Assembly (NCBI GenBank): GCA_016946835.1
Contig: JACVTC010000019.1
Span: 571,001 to 635,000, forward strand
From: Neocallimastix lanati (nom. inval.)
Lineage: Eukaryota; Neocallimastigomycota; Neocallimastigomycetes; Neocallimastigales; Neocallimastigaceae
Direction: 5' to 3'
Length of the DNA stretch: 64,000 nt
Below, piece by piece: positions 28,800-45,115 of this stretch. The translations under genes and the position numbers were made by a program. The notes beneath the pieces are model-generated. The model ran no database searches. It was not told where the DNA came from and was given only the letters and a program-made list of their open reading frames with translations. Position 1 is the stretch's first letter; every line of letters begins with the position of its first letter.

Positions 28800-30850
28800 A
28801 TGTTTACAACAACAGGCGATAATAATAATTAAAATTATTATAACAAAAATTCCAATTCCAATTCCAATCCATAACCAAGGTGATTTATTATTATTTTCTT
28901 GATCTTGTTCATTATAAAGTTGATCATCATCCCATATATAATCAGTAGTTTTATTATCATCTAATATTTCATCATCATTATCTATATCAATGATATCGTA
29001 ATCACATATTTCAATTTCTCCATCACCTAAATTACTAAAAATATTAACCTTATAAGCAGAATTCGAATTTTTACAATAATCAATTCCAAGACAATCTAAA
29101 TAAGCAATTTTATTTTTTTTTTCTATCTATTTTAGTAACTTAAAATAATATCATTATTTTTTATAGTAATAATAAGAAATGATTCACTTGATTTATCATT
29201 ATATGAGGAATCATATATACCACTTTTAAAATCTTTGGCAATATTAAATTTTAAAGATGTAGATGTAAATCCAGCAAAATAGAATCTTTCACCAACATAC
29301 CATTTTTCTGGTATTTTTTTTGTAATACCTCTATATACAACAGTATTTTCTTCAATTTTATAATAATCATATAAACTATATGAACTAGTTAACATGTTCC
29401 AGAAATTCAATGAACAATAAAACAGCTATGAATTAATATAAATGATATTGTTTTTATAATTTGCAAACCTAACTAGTTTGAGGATATATGAGCATATATT
29501 TGACTATGTTGATTGATCAAAGCCATGTTCAACTAGCTAGGTTTTAAAAAACTAACCTATATTGTTCATATATATTAAATATATCGATAATTGCTATATT
29601 TTTATATAAACTATTAATATTATTAATATATGAACAATACTGCAATATGCTGATTTTGAATGCCTTTTTGATACAAAACAGCTATATTTTTCAATCAAAC
29701 AATACAAACAAACATATATCGTTAAACTTATGCAATCATAGCTAGATTGTTCAAGGCATTCAAAATCGAAACAACTATTATTAATCATATATATTGATAT
29801 ATAAACAATATATGTTGTTTGATTGTATTTGTATGCCAAATATATGTATTTTATTGTTTAAAATAGTATCAACTTAACAACTATGTTTATATGTGTATTT
29901 TGATGAACATTGATGCTAAATGATAGATAAATATAATATATCATCATTCTGGAGCATATATATATTAATGAACAACATAGGGTTTTGATGCTAAAACTAT
30001 GCTAAAAACACATGCAAATTCATCAAAAAAATAAAAATAAAAATAAAATAAAAATAAAATAAAAATAAAATAAAAAACATAATCATATATATGCATAGTT
30101 TTAGCATAAACATAGCATAAATATACAATATTAGCAATATATATTATTATTAATATATCAAAAAAGCTATGTTGTTAATTAATTAAACATATGCATATAT
30201 TGCTAATATATGATATAGCTATATGGTTTATATAAACATAACAGCTATATTGTTAATTGAATATCAAAGCTGCATTGTTAATTAAACATTCAAAACATAT
30301 ATGGTTTATATACAATCATAGCTATTTTGTTCATTGATTTATATAGGCTCCAAATTATTTATAAACAATAGGGTTTTATGCTATATATATGCTAAAAACT
30401 ATACTATTTATATATATATAATTTCCGGAGCCTTAATTAATAAATGTAAAATGGTATAATTTTTGTACAAATATATGCTAAAAACCATATGATTTTAAAT
30501 ATTCAAAAAACTAAAAATATTGAATGAACAAATGAACGTTTAAATAAGACGAAGCGAAAATAGGGGAGTGAGAGATCAAGAACATAACGTAGTGAAGCTG
30601 CGTAGAGGCTCGAGATCACCCGAGAGTGAGCGTAGTTGAATCAGTGAATGAAGTTTCATGTAAACAATATATCCAAGATCTTATATCTTTTTCAAGTAAT
30701 TTATATTGATTAATTATTTCATCTATTTTACCAGTCTTTAAATATGAATTAATTAATCTACTATTATTAACATGTTTTGCATACAACCAAGCAAATTCAA
30801 AATCACTCAGATAATTATAATAATATTTATTACCATAAAAGAAGTATCTT
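28800..30850 (-). pseudogene. ADP-ribosyltransferase-like gene remnant (fossil)
   Basis: A decayed gene of the mono-ADP-ribosyltransferase (R-S-E) family. Recognisable parts on the minus strand: an upstream helical segment at about 30655-30850, a core at 29132-29410 with the family's YRG and FTSTS-type motifs, and a downstream acidic segment ending in a hydrophobic membrane-anchor-like stretch at about 28806-29130. It appears broken in at least two places, one of them a ~1.2 kb block inserted between the upstream and core parts. The flanking repeat R1 is ~98% identical to its other copy, so the locus may be fairly young. Whether it was ever a secreted toxin or a host surface enzyme cannot be told. 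The family call rests on short motifs. Confidence 0.55.
29411..30640. repeat. Inserted block of degenerate short repeats
   Basis: A 1.2 kb block lying within the ADP-ribosyltransferase-like remnant. It is built from recurring words such as AGCTATATTGTTAATT, CATAGCTATTTTGTTCA, AACAATAGGGTTTTATGCTA and ATGCTAAAAAC, in direct and inverted copies; GATTTTGAATGCC near 29653 is mirrored by GGCATTCAAAATC near 29754, and GGCTCC near 30347 by GGAGCC near 30427. Its right end (about 30540-30640) is purine-rich and more GC-rich, with GTAGTGAAGCTGCGTAGAGG. It has no coding capacity. It may be a non-autonomous element or a degenerated satellite. Confidence 0.55.
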
Positions 30851-31065
30851 TTTCTTTAACTATTCCTAGAAAGTTATCAGATACCTTTTTAAATGATACA
30901 ATATAACTTCTTAAATTTAAAATTTAAAATTTAAAATTTTAAATTTAAATTAACATGTTAAAATTTTGAAAAAGTACTTTTAAACTGTTTATAGAAGTTT
31001 AAAATTATTTATATTTCAATTCAAATAAGATTATTCTTCTTCTAATTTAGATTATTTCAATTTCG

Positions 31066-31217
31066 GAATTTTGAAATTTCAATTTTGAGATTTTGAGATC
31101 TCAAGATGAATTTTCCTGATATGGCTTATATCAGGCTGGGTAGCTTCATCGGCAAATTACAAAATAATAATATTATTATTTTGTTTTCCTGATTAGAGTC
31201 ATTGAGACTCTTAATCT

Positions 31218-31219
<2 letters not shown>
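31066..31219. repeat. Dispersed repeat R2, copy 1
   Basis: A ~150 bp segment matching 49779-49929 in the same orientation, with small indels. It contains the 12-bp palindrome TTGAGATCTCAA, TTTTCCTGATATGGCTTAT, GTAGCTTCATCG and a terminal hairpin AGAGTC-ATTGA-GACTCT, after which the two copies diverge. It lies on the 5' side of the ADP-ribosyltransferase-like remnant. Confidence 0.9.
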
Positions 31220-31310
<91 letters not shown>

Positions 31311-31311
31311 G
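31220..31311. repeat. (AAT)n microsatellite
   Basis: About 30 uninterrupted AAT units starting right after the end of repeat R2. The contact suggests either that R2 ended in a simple repeat or that it landed beside one. Confidence 0.95.
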
Positions 31312-31979
31312 AAATAATATATATAAGTTTTAAATTTAATTGCTAATTTAATTTGACAATATTAATGGATAATACGTATAGAATTTATTATACTCCACTA
31401 ACCAAAATATATATATATATATATATATAAATTTAATTTGACATTAATAATATAGAGTAAGTGGATAATTTTTTTTTTTTTTTATTTTAAAAAAAAATTT
31501 ATCTATAAAGTATGTTAAAAATAAAACGACAATAATAATGACAACAACAATAATCACAAAGAGGATAAAACTTGATCCTATGACGATAATAGAGTAACTT
31601 TCATTAATATTTAAATTAAAAAAAAAAAAAATAAAAAAAAAAATAATAGAATCTATTTAAAAATATCTCCATTATATTTAAATTATAGTTAAAAAGGCAA
31701 TTAATTTTATTAATAATTTTCATTTTACTTATTATAAAATTTAAATCAAGAATAAATTCAATACATTTTATTTTTTTTTATTTTTATTTTTATTTTTTTA
31801 TTTTTTTTTTTTTTTTGTATAATTAATAACTAATCTATATATATTATCTAATTTTTTTTTTATTATTTATTTATTTATTTATTATCATTATTATTAATAT
31901 TATTATTATTTATAATGGGAAAGCACTTTAAATATATTTAATATCAATTACTTAAAGAAGAAAAAAAATTTTTTTTTTT
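31312..31979. other. Spacer 3' of the carrier gene
   Basis: AT-rich, with (AT)n at 31410-31429, T-runs near 31469-31482 and 31800-31816, and A-runs near 31618-31645. No exon recognised. It contains the 3' flank of the minus-strand carrier gene; no terminator signal can be told apart from the background. Confidence 0.6.
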
Positions 31980-32389
31980 TTACTTTCTAAAAATGATCTT
32001 TTGTAAAATAGTTTTAACAGATGGACCTTTAATATTTTGTTGAATAAGTTTTGGAAGCATCTTAGTATTAGCAACACCTCTAGCTAATACTGGACCAGAA
32101 ATCTTTCTTACACCAAATCTTGGAGCCTTAAATACAGAATCAGACTTTAATTGTTTAGCTAAGGCTTTACCTTGTTCACTTCCAAGCTTCTTCTTGGTAA
32201 CAACACTAACACGTAAATATTCTAATGGAGTAGTAAGGAAAATACTAGTCATTGAAGCACAAATACTACCAATACCTGGGTAGTAGAATGGAATTGGCTT
32301 TTCTGGATGATTACGTTTATTGTATTGAACAATAGCTCTTTGATAAATTTCATCAAAAGCAAAGAAAGTAACTAAGAATGGCATAGAAC

Positions 32390-32423
<34 letters not shown>

Positions 32424-33298
32424 AAAAATCATAAATTAAGAATATTATTATTAGGAATGAAAAGAAATATTTTTTATACATTATAATATTAATTTCAATA
32501 ATATATATTAAATATACACATATATAATATTATCTTTTATAATAGTGATAACACTTACGCGAAATAACTATTCCAGTAACCTTTCCATAATTTAAGTAAA
32601 CCTTCATTCTGAACAAATTTAATACCAGACTTTAAGAAATTCATTTGCTTTTGATTATTGATTAAACGATATTGGTGAATTTTAGAATATGGGAGCCAAA
32701 TACTATTTTGCAAAAGAATACCAATAGAACCAGCACCATAGGCTAATTCAACTGGGTTAATATTTGGGAAACGATTACGAACTGGAACTTTCATAATTTC
32801 ATAACTAGCCAATACAAAACCAGTAACTGGGCAATTAAAGAAAACATTATTGTAGAAATCTTTAAAAACACCATTAATATGAATATATTTCTTTAAATGT
32901 AATGGATTGTTTTTTGGAGCATCATATAAATGTGGTTTATATCTTTTTTCAATTGGATAATAAACAGTTTCTTTTTTAATATTAAATTTTAAAAATTTAT
33001 AAATATATAGTAAAAAATTTTTATATATAAAAAAAAGGTAAGTAATAATAAACATACAAAATTAATTGATTAATTTTAATTTTTTAATGCTATTATAAAG
33101 TTTATAAATATATAATTCTATAATCTTTTTTACTATTAATATTTTTAACATATAATTACCTGCACAAACACCTGATAAAGTACCAATAATAAAAGAAGTT
33201 AAAATATTACTTGGTACAATTTTGTACTTTTTTTCATTTGGATTTTTATTTTCTTTAGGCATATCAACCTTTGGTGGTCTTAAAGTTGTAGCTGACAT
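31980..33298 (-). CDS. Mitochondrial carrier family (SLC25-type) protein
   Basis: Likely a six-helix solute carrier of the inner organelle membrane; in an anaerobic fungus that could be the hydrogenosome. Exons on the minus strand: 33298-33160, 32970-32559, 32388-31980, GT-AG, in frame, 319 aa, a normal SLC25 length. Three tandem repeats can be traced: repeat 1 with FIIGTLSGVCAG and YPIEKRYK, repeat 2 with GFVLASYEIMKVPVRN and a weak odd-helix motif NSIWLPYSKI, then EGLLKLWKGYWNSYFA and MPFLVTFFAFDEIYQ, and repeat 3 with the best PxE motif, TTPLEYLRVSV. The repeat 1 and 2 signatures are degenerate, so this is not one of the well-conserved carriers such as ADP/ATP, and the substrate cannot be assigned. 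The N-terminus is short, charged and lacks a clear presequence, as is usual for the family. Confidence 0.85.
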
Positions 33299-35126
<1,828 letters not shown>

Positions 35127-36011
35127 ATGCCAATTATTCATGTTAGTTCCGAAGTTGAATATAATAAATATGTTAGTCAAGGAAAATTGGTAAATCATCA
35201 TTTTTACTGTAAAATATATTTTTAATATATCATTTATTGTATAGTAAAATTAAAGAATATTTAAATTTAATATGAAATTTAAATAATATTCAATATATAT
35301 TAAAGACTGTTGTTGATTTCTTTGCTGATTGGTGTGGGTAAAATTATAATATATATATATAGATAAATTATTTAATTGATTTAATAAAATTCTAATATAC
35401 TCAAATATAAATGATATTAAAATTAAATCTCTAATATATTATTATGAAAATCGTAAATTAATAATTAAAATAGACCATGTAAAGCAATTGCACCACGTTT
35501 TGAAAATTTATCAAACACATACAGAAATGCCAATTTCTTAAAAGTAAACATTGATGAAATGAATGTAATTATTAGAATTTATATATACGTATATATATAT
35601 TATTATATTAGAAATAAAAATATCAATAATTTTAATAAAAAATGAATTAATAAAATAAAATAGTCATTAGCATCAGGACTTTCTGTTTCTAGTATTCCAA
35701 CTTTTATTTTTTATAAATCTGGGAAAACTCTTCACCGTATTACAGGTGCTAATGTTGCGGAATTAGAAAGTACTATTAAAAAATACTACACTAAAGAAGG
35801 AGGTATGCCAACTACTGGTGGTCATGTTCTTGGTACTGGTAAAGCACCACAAGCTGGTTTTCGTGCTACTGGTGAACCAGGTTCATTCCAACAATTTCTT
35901 AGTAATCCACCACAAACTTTAATACTTGGTATTGTTGTTGTTATTCTAATTTTCTGGTTTACAAAGGGTAAAGCCAGTGATGATGATTATGCTAGATGGT
36001 TAAAAAGCTAA
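35127..36011 (+). CDS. Thioredoxin with C-terminal membrane anchor
   Basis: Disulfide oxidoreductase. Exons 35127-35189, 35306-35337, 35474-35564, 35664-36011, GT-AG and in frame, 177 aa. The thioredoxin fold spans about residues 1-105, with VVDFFADWCGPC giving the active site W30-C31-G32-P33-C34 (the intron after the second exon splits the Gly codon), KVNIDE and SSIPTFIFY with the cis-proline at about 74. A Gly/Pro-rich linker follows, then a hydrophobic helix at about 147-162 (TLILGIVVVILIFWF) and a short charged tail ending in ARWLKS. There is no signal peptide, so it should be tail-anchored with the thioredoxin domain facing the cytosol, unlike ER TMX proteins. The start is the first ATG, and the first residues (PIIHVSSEVEYNKY) match the usual thioredoxin start. 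The identity is firm; the target membrane is unknown. Confidence 0.94.
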
Positions 36012-36190
36012 ATGTGTATATTAAAATTGTTTTTTTATTATTTTTTATTTAAAGATAAATGTGTATTTAATAAAAAATAAAAATATCATATAACAATATT
36101 CATTTATATACTATGTAATATTGAAAAAAATACAATAATTAAAATTATAAAAAAAAAAAAATTCAATTAAATTTTTTTACAATTATTTAA

Positions 36191-36224
<34 letters not shown>

Positions 36225-36675
36225 CATATAATAAATTAATGAAATGAATTTTAGTAAAAAAAAAAAGAAAAAAAAAAAAAAAAACAATAATAAAATGTTA
36301 ATTATTAAAAATAAAATAAAATAAAATAAAATAAAAAATAAGAATTATTATTATATATCTATGTGTTTTGCTTTTTTAAATTGTATATTATTATTTATAA
36401 AAATAAAGTATATTGTAGGAATATATTATCATTAAGAATGTGGTATAAAGAAATTATTAAAATAATTTTATTATTGTATAATTAAATATTTTATTTTTAA
36501 TAAATAATAAATTTTCAAAAAAATGAAAAACATATAATATACAATTTACATATAATATATTAAATAATTTATATATTGGAATAGTAAATTTATTTAAAAA
36601 TTATTTAAAATAATTTTATTTATTTTTATTTCATTATTATAAATTTTTTAATGAGTGGTCTGTAAGTTTATTATG

Positions 36676-36711
<36 letters not shown>

Positions 36712-36865
36712 TTTTATATTTAAAATAGAAAAACTTTTATATAATATTATTATAATTATAAATTATTTTTTATAAAGAAAAAGAAAGAATATTTAAAATA
36801 TAAATATAAGTAATGCATTTAATATATTAAATAATTTAATAATATTTGATCATAGAAAAATTTCT

Positions 36866-36912
<47 letters not shown>

Positions 36913-36980
36913 AACTATTGATTTTATATATAAATTAGTATTAAAATATTCAAATAATAAGTTAATAAAAATAATAAATT
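36012..36980. other. Spacer between thioredoxin and PRP43
   Basis: AT-rich, holding (AAT)n at 36190-36222, A-rich stretches at 36255-36284, and two long T-runs (36679-36709 and 36868-36911), the second about 70 bp before the PRP43 start codon. T-runs at this spot could act as nucleosome-excluding promoter elements, but that is inference. No exon was found. Confidence 0.6.
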
Positions 36981-40530
<3,550 letters not shown>

Positions 40531-41262
40531 AATATAAATATCATAATAAATATCATAAAATGAAATAAAAATTAATAATATTTATATATATATGAGTTAA
40601 TAATACCAACAATAAACATATTAATTATTTAATTTACAGACAAAATATATATATATATATATTAATTATTTATTTCCTCTTTATTTAATGTAATGAATTA
40701 TGAAATATATATATAAAAGAAAAGGAAAGAAAAAAAAAATTTTTTTATTTATTTATTTTTCATTAGAATTTAATTTGGTAGCATCTAGTAAATAATTAAA
40801 TAATAATGATAATAATTTCTTTTATTAAATTATGATATATTCATGTATTTATTTTAATATCTAATAAAAATAAAATAAAATAAATAAATAAATGAAATAA
40901 TAATAATAAAAAAAAGAAATTAATAATAATAATTATAGTAATTATTAATAATAATAAGTATACATGTGTGTTGATATATATATATATATTATTGCATTTT
41001 ATTTTATCATTTATCATTTTATTTCATTTTTTTTTTTATCATTAATTATTTTATTTCATTTTTATTTTATCATTGATTATTTATTAGTTATTTTTATTTT
41101 TTTGTTTATATACTATTTATTTAATTATATTAAATATTAATTCATAATTTATAACATGAAGTTATCAAATAAAATAAAATCTTTATTTTACATTTATAAG
41201 TAATATCATATATTTTTATTTAATTAATTTAATATATATATATATATATATTAATAGAGAAT
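40531..41262. other. Convergent spacer PRP43 / SHMT
   Basis: Short AT-rich intergenic region between two converging genes. It has (AT)n at 40646-40661 and 41235-41251, and recurring TTTTATTTTATCATT-like words at 40994-41075 that form a weak tandem. Both polyadenylation regions must lie here, but AATAAA-like words are too common to choose one. Confidence 0.6.
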
Positions 41263-41428
41263 TTAATTATCCTTGCAGTATTTACTAGTATTTATATCGA
41301 AACCAACAACTGGGAATTGTTTTGAAAATTGAATAACATCTTTCTTTAATTCTTCTATTTCAGGATAAGTATTATTATTTAATGCACTCTTGAAGTCACG
41401 TAATTTACCTTTTTATTAAGGTAACAAT

Positions 41429-41492
<64 letters not shown>

Positions 41493-42705
41493 TAAAACAA
41501 AAAATAAAGAGATAAATAAAAATTTCACACATCAATATTAATATTATTAATATTATTAATGTTTATTTATTTATTATTGAGTCATTTATTATTGTTATCT
41601 ATTTAATTACCTTTTACTTGTTGATGAATTTTTATTGTAATATTTATTCCACGGTCTACAAATTCAGCTATTTTCTTGAAATCTTCTTCTTTTAATTCAC
41701 GAGATGTCATAGCTGGGCTACCCATTCTTAAACCACTTGGCAATATAGCACTTTTATCTCCTGGAATTGTATTTTTATTTGCCGAGATATTTGCTCTTTC
41801 AAGAACCTTTTCAACTCTTGAACCATCAATTTTCTAATTAAGATTATATAAAAAGATAAAAATGATTTATTTAGTTTGGTTATTAATTTTTAATATTTTA
41901 TATATTTATATATATATTAATAATAAAATTTAATATTATAATATATTGTTTATTTTTTAATTCTACCTTTGGTTTTAAATTTAATACTAATAAATGGGTA
42001 TCAGTACCATCAGAAACAATTTTATAACCCATCTTTTTAAATTCATTTTCAAGAACTTTACAATTTTTTAAAACTTGTGATTGATATTTTTTAAAACTTT
42101 CAGTTTTAACTTGCTTTAACGCGACAGCTAAAGCAGCAATGGAATTATTATGTGGACCACCATGAAGTTGTGGGAAAACAGCTGTATTAATTTTATTTTC
42201 AAGATCATAAAATTCTAATATTAAATAATTATGATATTATGATAATTATTTCTTATTATTAATTAAATATTTAAAATAATGATAATGATAATGATAATGG
42301 TACTAATTAAATTTTGTTAATATACCTTGTAGATTATGCATTATAGTTCTTCTAACACCTTTTCTATAGAAAATCAAAGCACCTCTTGGACCTCTTAATG
42401 ATTTATGAGTCGTAGTAGTAACAACATCACAAAATTCAAATGGATTATTAAGATATCCAGCAGCAATCATACCTTATTATTATTATTACCACCGTTATTA
42501 TTAATATTAATATTATCATTATTATTATCATTTTTAGTAGTTATTATTATTATTATTATTATTATTAATATTATCATTATTATTATCATTTTTTGTAGTT
42601 ATTATTATTATTAATATTAATATTATTATTATTATTATCATTTTTAGTAGTTATTATTATTATTAGTATTACTTCTATTATCATTATTATTATATATATA
42701 CTATG

Positions 42706-42742
<37 letters not shown>

Positions 42743-43214
42743 AAATAAAATCAATTAAATTTCATTGTATTAATTAATATGATAATAAATTATAAATATA
42801 ACTTTAATAGTTAAACATACCACTAACATGTGCAATATCAGCCATTAAATATGCTTTAGTAAGTTTTGCTATCTATCAATAAAAATATTTTTAATATTTA
42901 TATATATATATAATTTTAATATTATATAAATACTATAACAGAACATTACTTTTTTATTACTTAAAATTTATATTTAATAATTTAAAATTTATTTTTAAAA
43001 AAATTTACTTTCTTCATGCGTTCATAATCAAAATTTCTTGAGTAGGCACTAGAACCAGCAACAATTAATTTTGGTTTAAAAGCTTTAACTAAAACTTCAA
43101 GTTGATCATAATCTATTACCCCAGTCTTTTCATTACAATAGTATGGCATTGTTTCGAAAAATTTTGATGCTCCTGATACCTTTCTATTAACAGTTTGATG
43201 ACCATGAGATAAAC

Positions 43215-43297
<83 letters not shown>

Positions 43298-44037
43298 CAC
43301 AAATATAAATATTAAAATAATTAATTCATCTGAAGTTAGCATGTTATACAATAATAATGATATTAATAAAGAAAGATATTGTAAATAGAATTCTATAATT
43401 TTATATACATACTGTCCACCATGAGACAAACTCAAACCCATAATTCTATCATGTGGATTTAATAAAGCGGTATAAACACTCATATTTGCTGGAGTGCCTT
43501 TTATACATATTTATTTATATAAAATAATATATTTATATAATTAATATATTTATATTATTAATACAGTTAAAAAATAAAATTATTATTATTATTATTAATA
43601 CTATTAATATTATTACTATTACTAATACTAATTATTATTATTATTAATACTATTAATATTATTACTATTACTAATACTAATTATTATTATTATTATTATT
43701 AAAAATATAATATTATTAATATTTTTTATTATCATTGTTATTATTATAATTAAAAAAAAAAAACATAAATTATATTAAATAGCATTTTAATATTTACCTG
43801 ATAATGCTTGAACATTAACGCCCCAAAATTCAGGATCTAAATTAAAAGCTTCTAAAGCTCTTGCTTTGCAAATATTTTCAATCATGTCAATATATTGGTT
43901 TCCACCATAATAACGAGCTCCAGGATAACCTTCTGAATATTTATTTTGTAATACAGAACCTAAAGCTTCTAAAACAGCAGTTGAAGTATAATTCTATTTT
44001 ATTATATAATTATTATTTAATAAATTCAATGAACGAT

Positions 44038-44068
<31 letters not shown>

Positions 44069-44689
44069 TTTGGAAATCATAAAGATTAATCAAATAAATA
44101 AATATATATATATATATATATTGAAATTTAATTATTTATTTCCTTAATTTATACTATATACAAAGCTTAATTTTTAAAAAATTAATGAGATTATGGATTA
44201 TATAAAAAAGGGTCAACAATTTACTTCAGAAGGAATTAAATTTATACTTTCATATTGTCTTTTTTTCTCTTTTTCAATTATATCAAATAATTCTGGGTCA
44301 TTTTCTAATAAATTCTTATTTAGAAACTTTTTTTATTAAATATAATATTAAAAAAGCACTTATTAAAATTTAAGAATTTTTATATACAATAATTAATTAT
44401 AATATTATAAAATATTATAATAAAAAATTTAATTATGTATAATAATAAGAGTGAAATATACAGCATTTTCCTTTGATAATTGATGATATGATAATTTCTG
44501 TAATTTAAAATCATTATTTTTAATACTAGTACTTTCTAATGTACTTAAATGAAGGTTTAATGAAAAATTTGTTTTAAGATTTTGAGTAAAATTTCTTCTT
44601 TTTGATAATAAAGAATAATTTGATATATTAACCAAAGAATTTACAGTTTTTTGAGATAATTTATTTAATTGAAGACTCATTTTATACAT
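41263..44689 (-). CDS. SHMT: Serine hydroxymethyltransferase with N-terminal extension
   Basis: PLP enzyme interconverting serine and glycine with tetrahydrofolate. Ten exons, minus strand: 44689-44462, 44326-44225, 43993-43798, 43497-43413, 43213-43009, 42872-42821, 42472-42326, 42214-41967, 41833-41611, 41408-41263; GT-AG, in frame, 543 aa. Family marks: [49 protein letters not shown] (across an exon junction), [20 protein letters not shown], the PLP-lysine motif [13 protein letters not shown] (Lys about 313), [11 protein letters not shown] and [11 protein letters not shown]. The first ~75 residues precede the conserved core and are rich in Ser, Asn, Leu and Lys/Arg with few acids ([14 protein letters not shown]), consistent with an organelle presequence (mitochondrial, or hydrogenosomal in a gut fungus). 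An alternative start is the ATG at 44680. Introns 3, 4 and 6 are loaded with TTA repeats. Confidence 0.96.
42485..42670. repeat. Intronic TTA-rich minisatellite, ~56 bp unit
   Basis: Intron 6 of the SHMT gene contains three copies of a unit made of TTA/TAT repeats with a TCATTTTTAGTAGTT core (about 42528, 42586, 42638). It looks like a (TTA)n microsatellite that has acquired a longer period. Confidence 0.75.
43214..43300. repeat. Intronic (TTA)n microsatellite
   Basis: About 27 TTA units in SHMT intron 4, beginning almost directly at the minus-strand 3' splice site (AG at 43214-43215). On the coding strand the intron ends (TAA)n-TAAG, with no pyrimidine tract. Confidence 0.95.
43580..43700. 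repeat. Intronic tandem duplication, ~58 bp
   Basis: Intron 3 of the SHMT gene holds two nearly exact copies of a block reading AATACTATTAATATTATTAC, TATTACTAATACTAATTATT, embedded in TTA repeats. Confidence 0.8.
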
Positions 44690-45115
44690 TTATAAAATAT
44701 ATTTTTAAAAATTTAATATATATAATATTAACTATCATAAAATATTGTTGACAATATTTCCACACTATCTATCTTTAAGTTGAAACTTAAAATTAAAATG
44801 AAATTTCTTTAATTTAAGATTAAAAAATATATCTTAAAATATTAAAATAAAATAATAATATATATTTATATAAAATATGATATAAATATTATTTGTTATT
44901 AATTAATTATTAATTATCGTTTATTCGGTTATTTACGAAAATTATTTATATAATATGAAATAAGATTATTTTATTTTATTTTATTTTATTTTTTTATAGC
45001 CGCAATTATTGCGAACTTTAATCTTTATTTATTTATTCTTACATAAAATACATGAATAATTTTAATTTTAATAAAAAATAAAAAAAAAACACAGAATTAA
45101 TAAAATAAATAAATA
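44690..45115. other. Spacer upstream of SHMT
   Basis: 426 bp between the SHMT start and the LINE-like fragment. AT-rich; includes (TTTTA)n at 44964-44990. It contains the SHMT promoter, but no element can be named. Confidence 0.5.

Noticed and set aside
28129-31219. Helitron
   Set aside because: A near-terminal hairpin is present, but no CTRR end, no clear 5' TC border and no Rep/helicase sequence.
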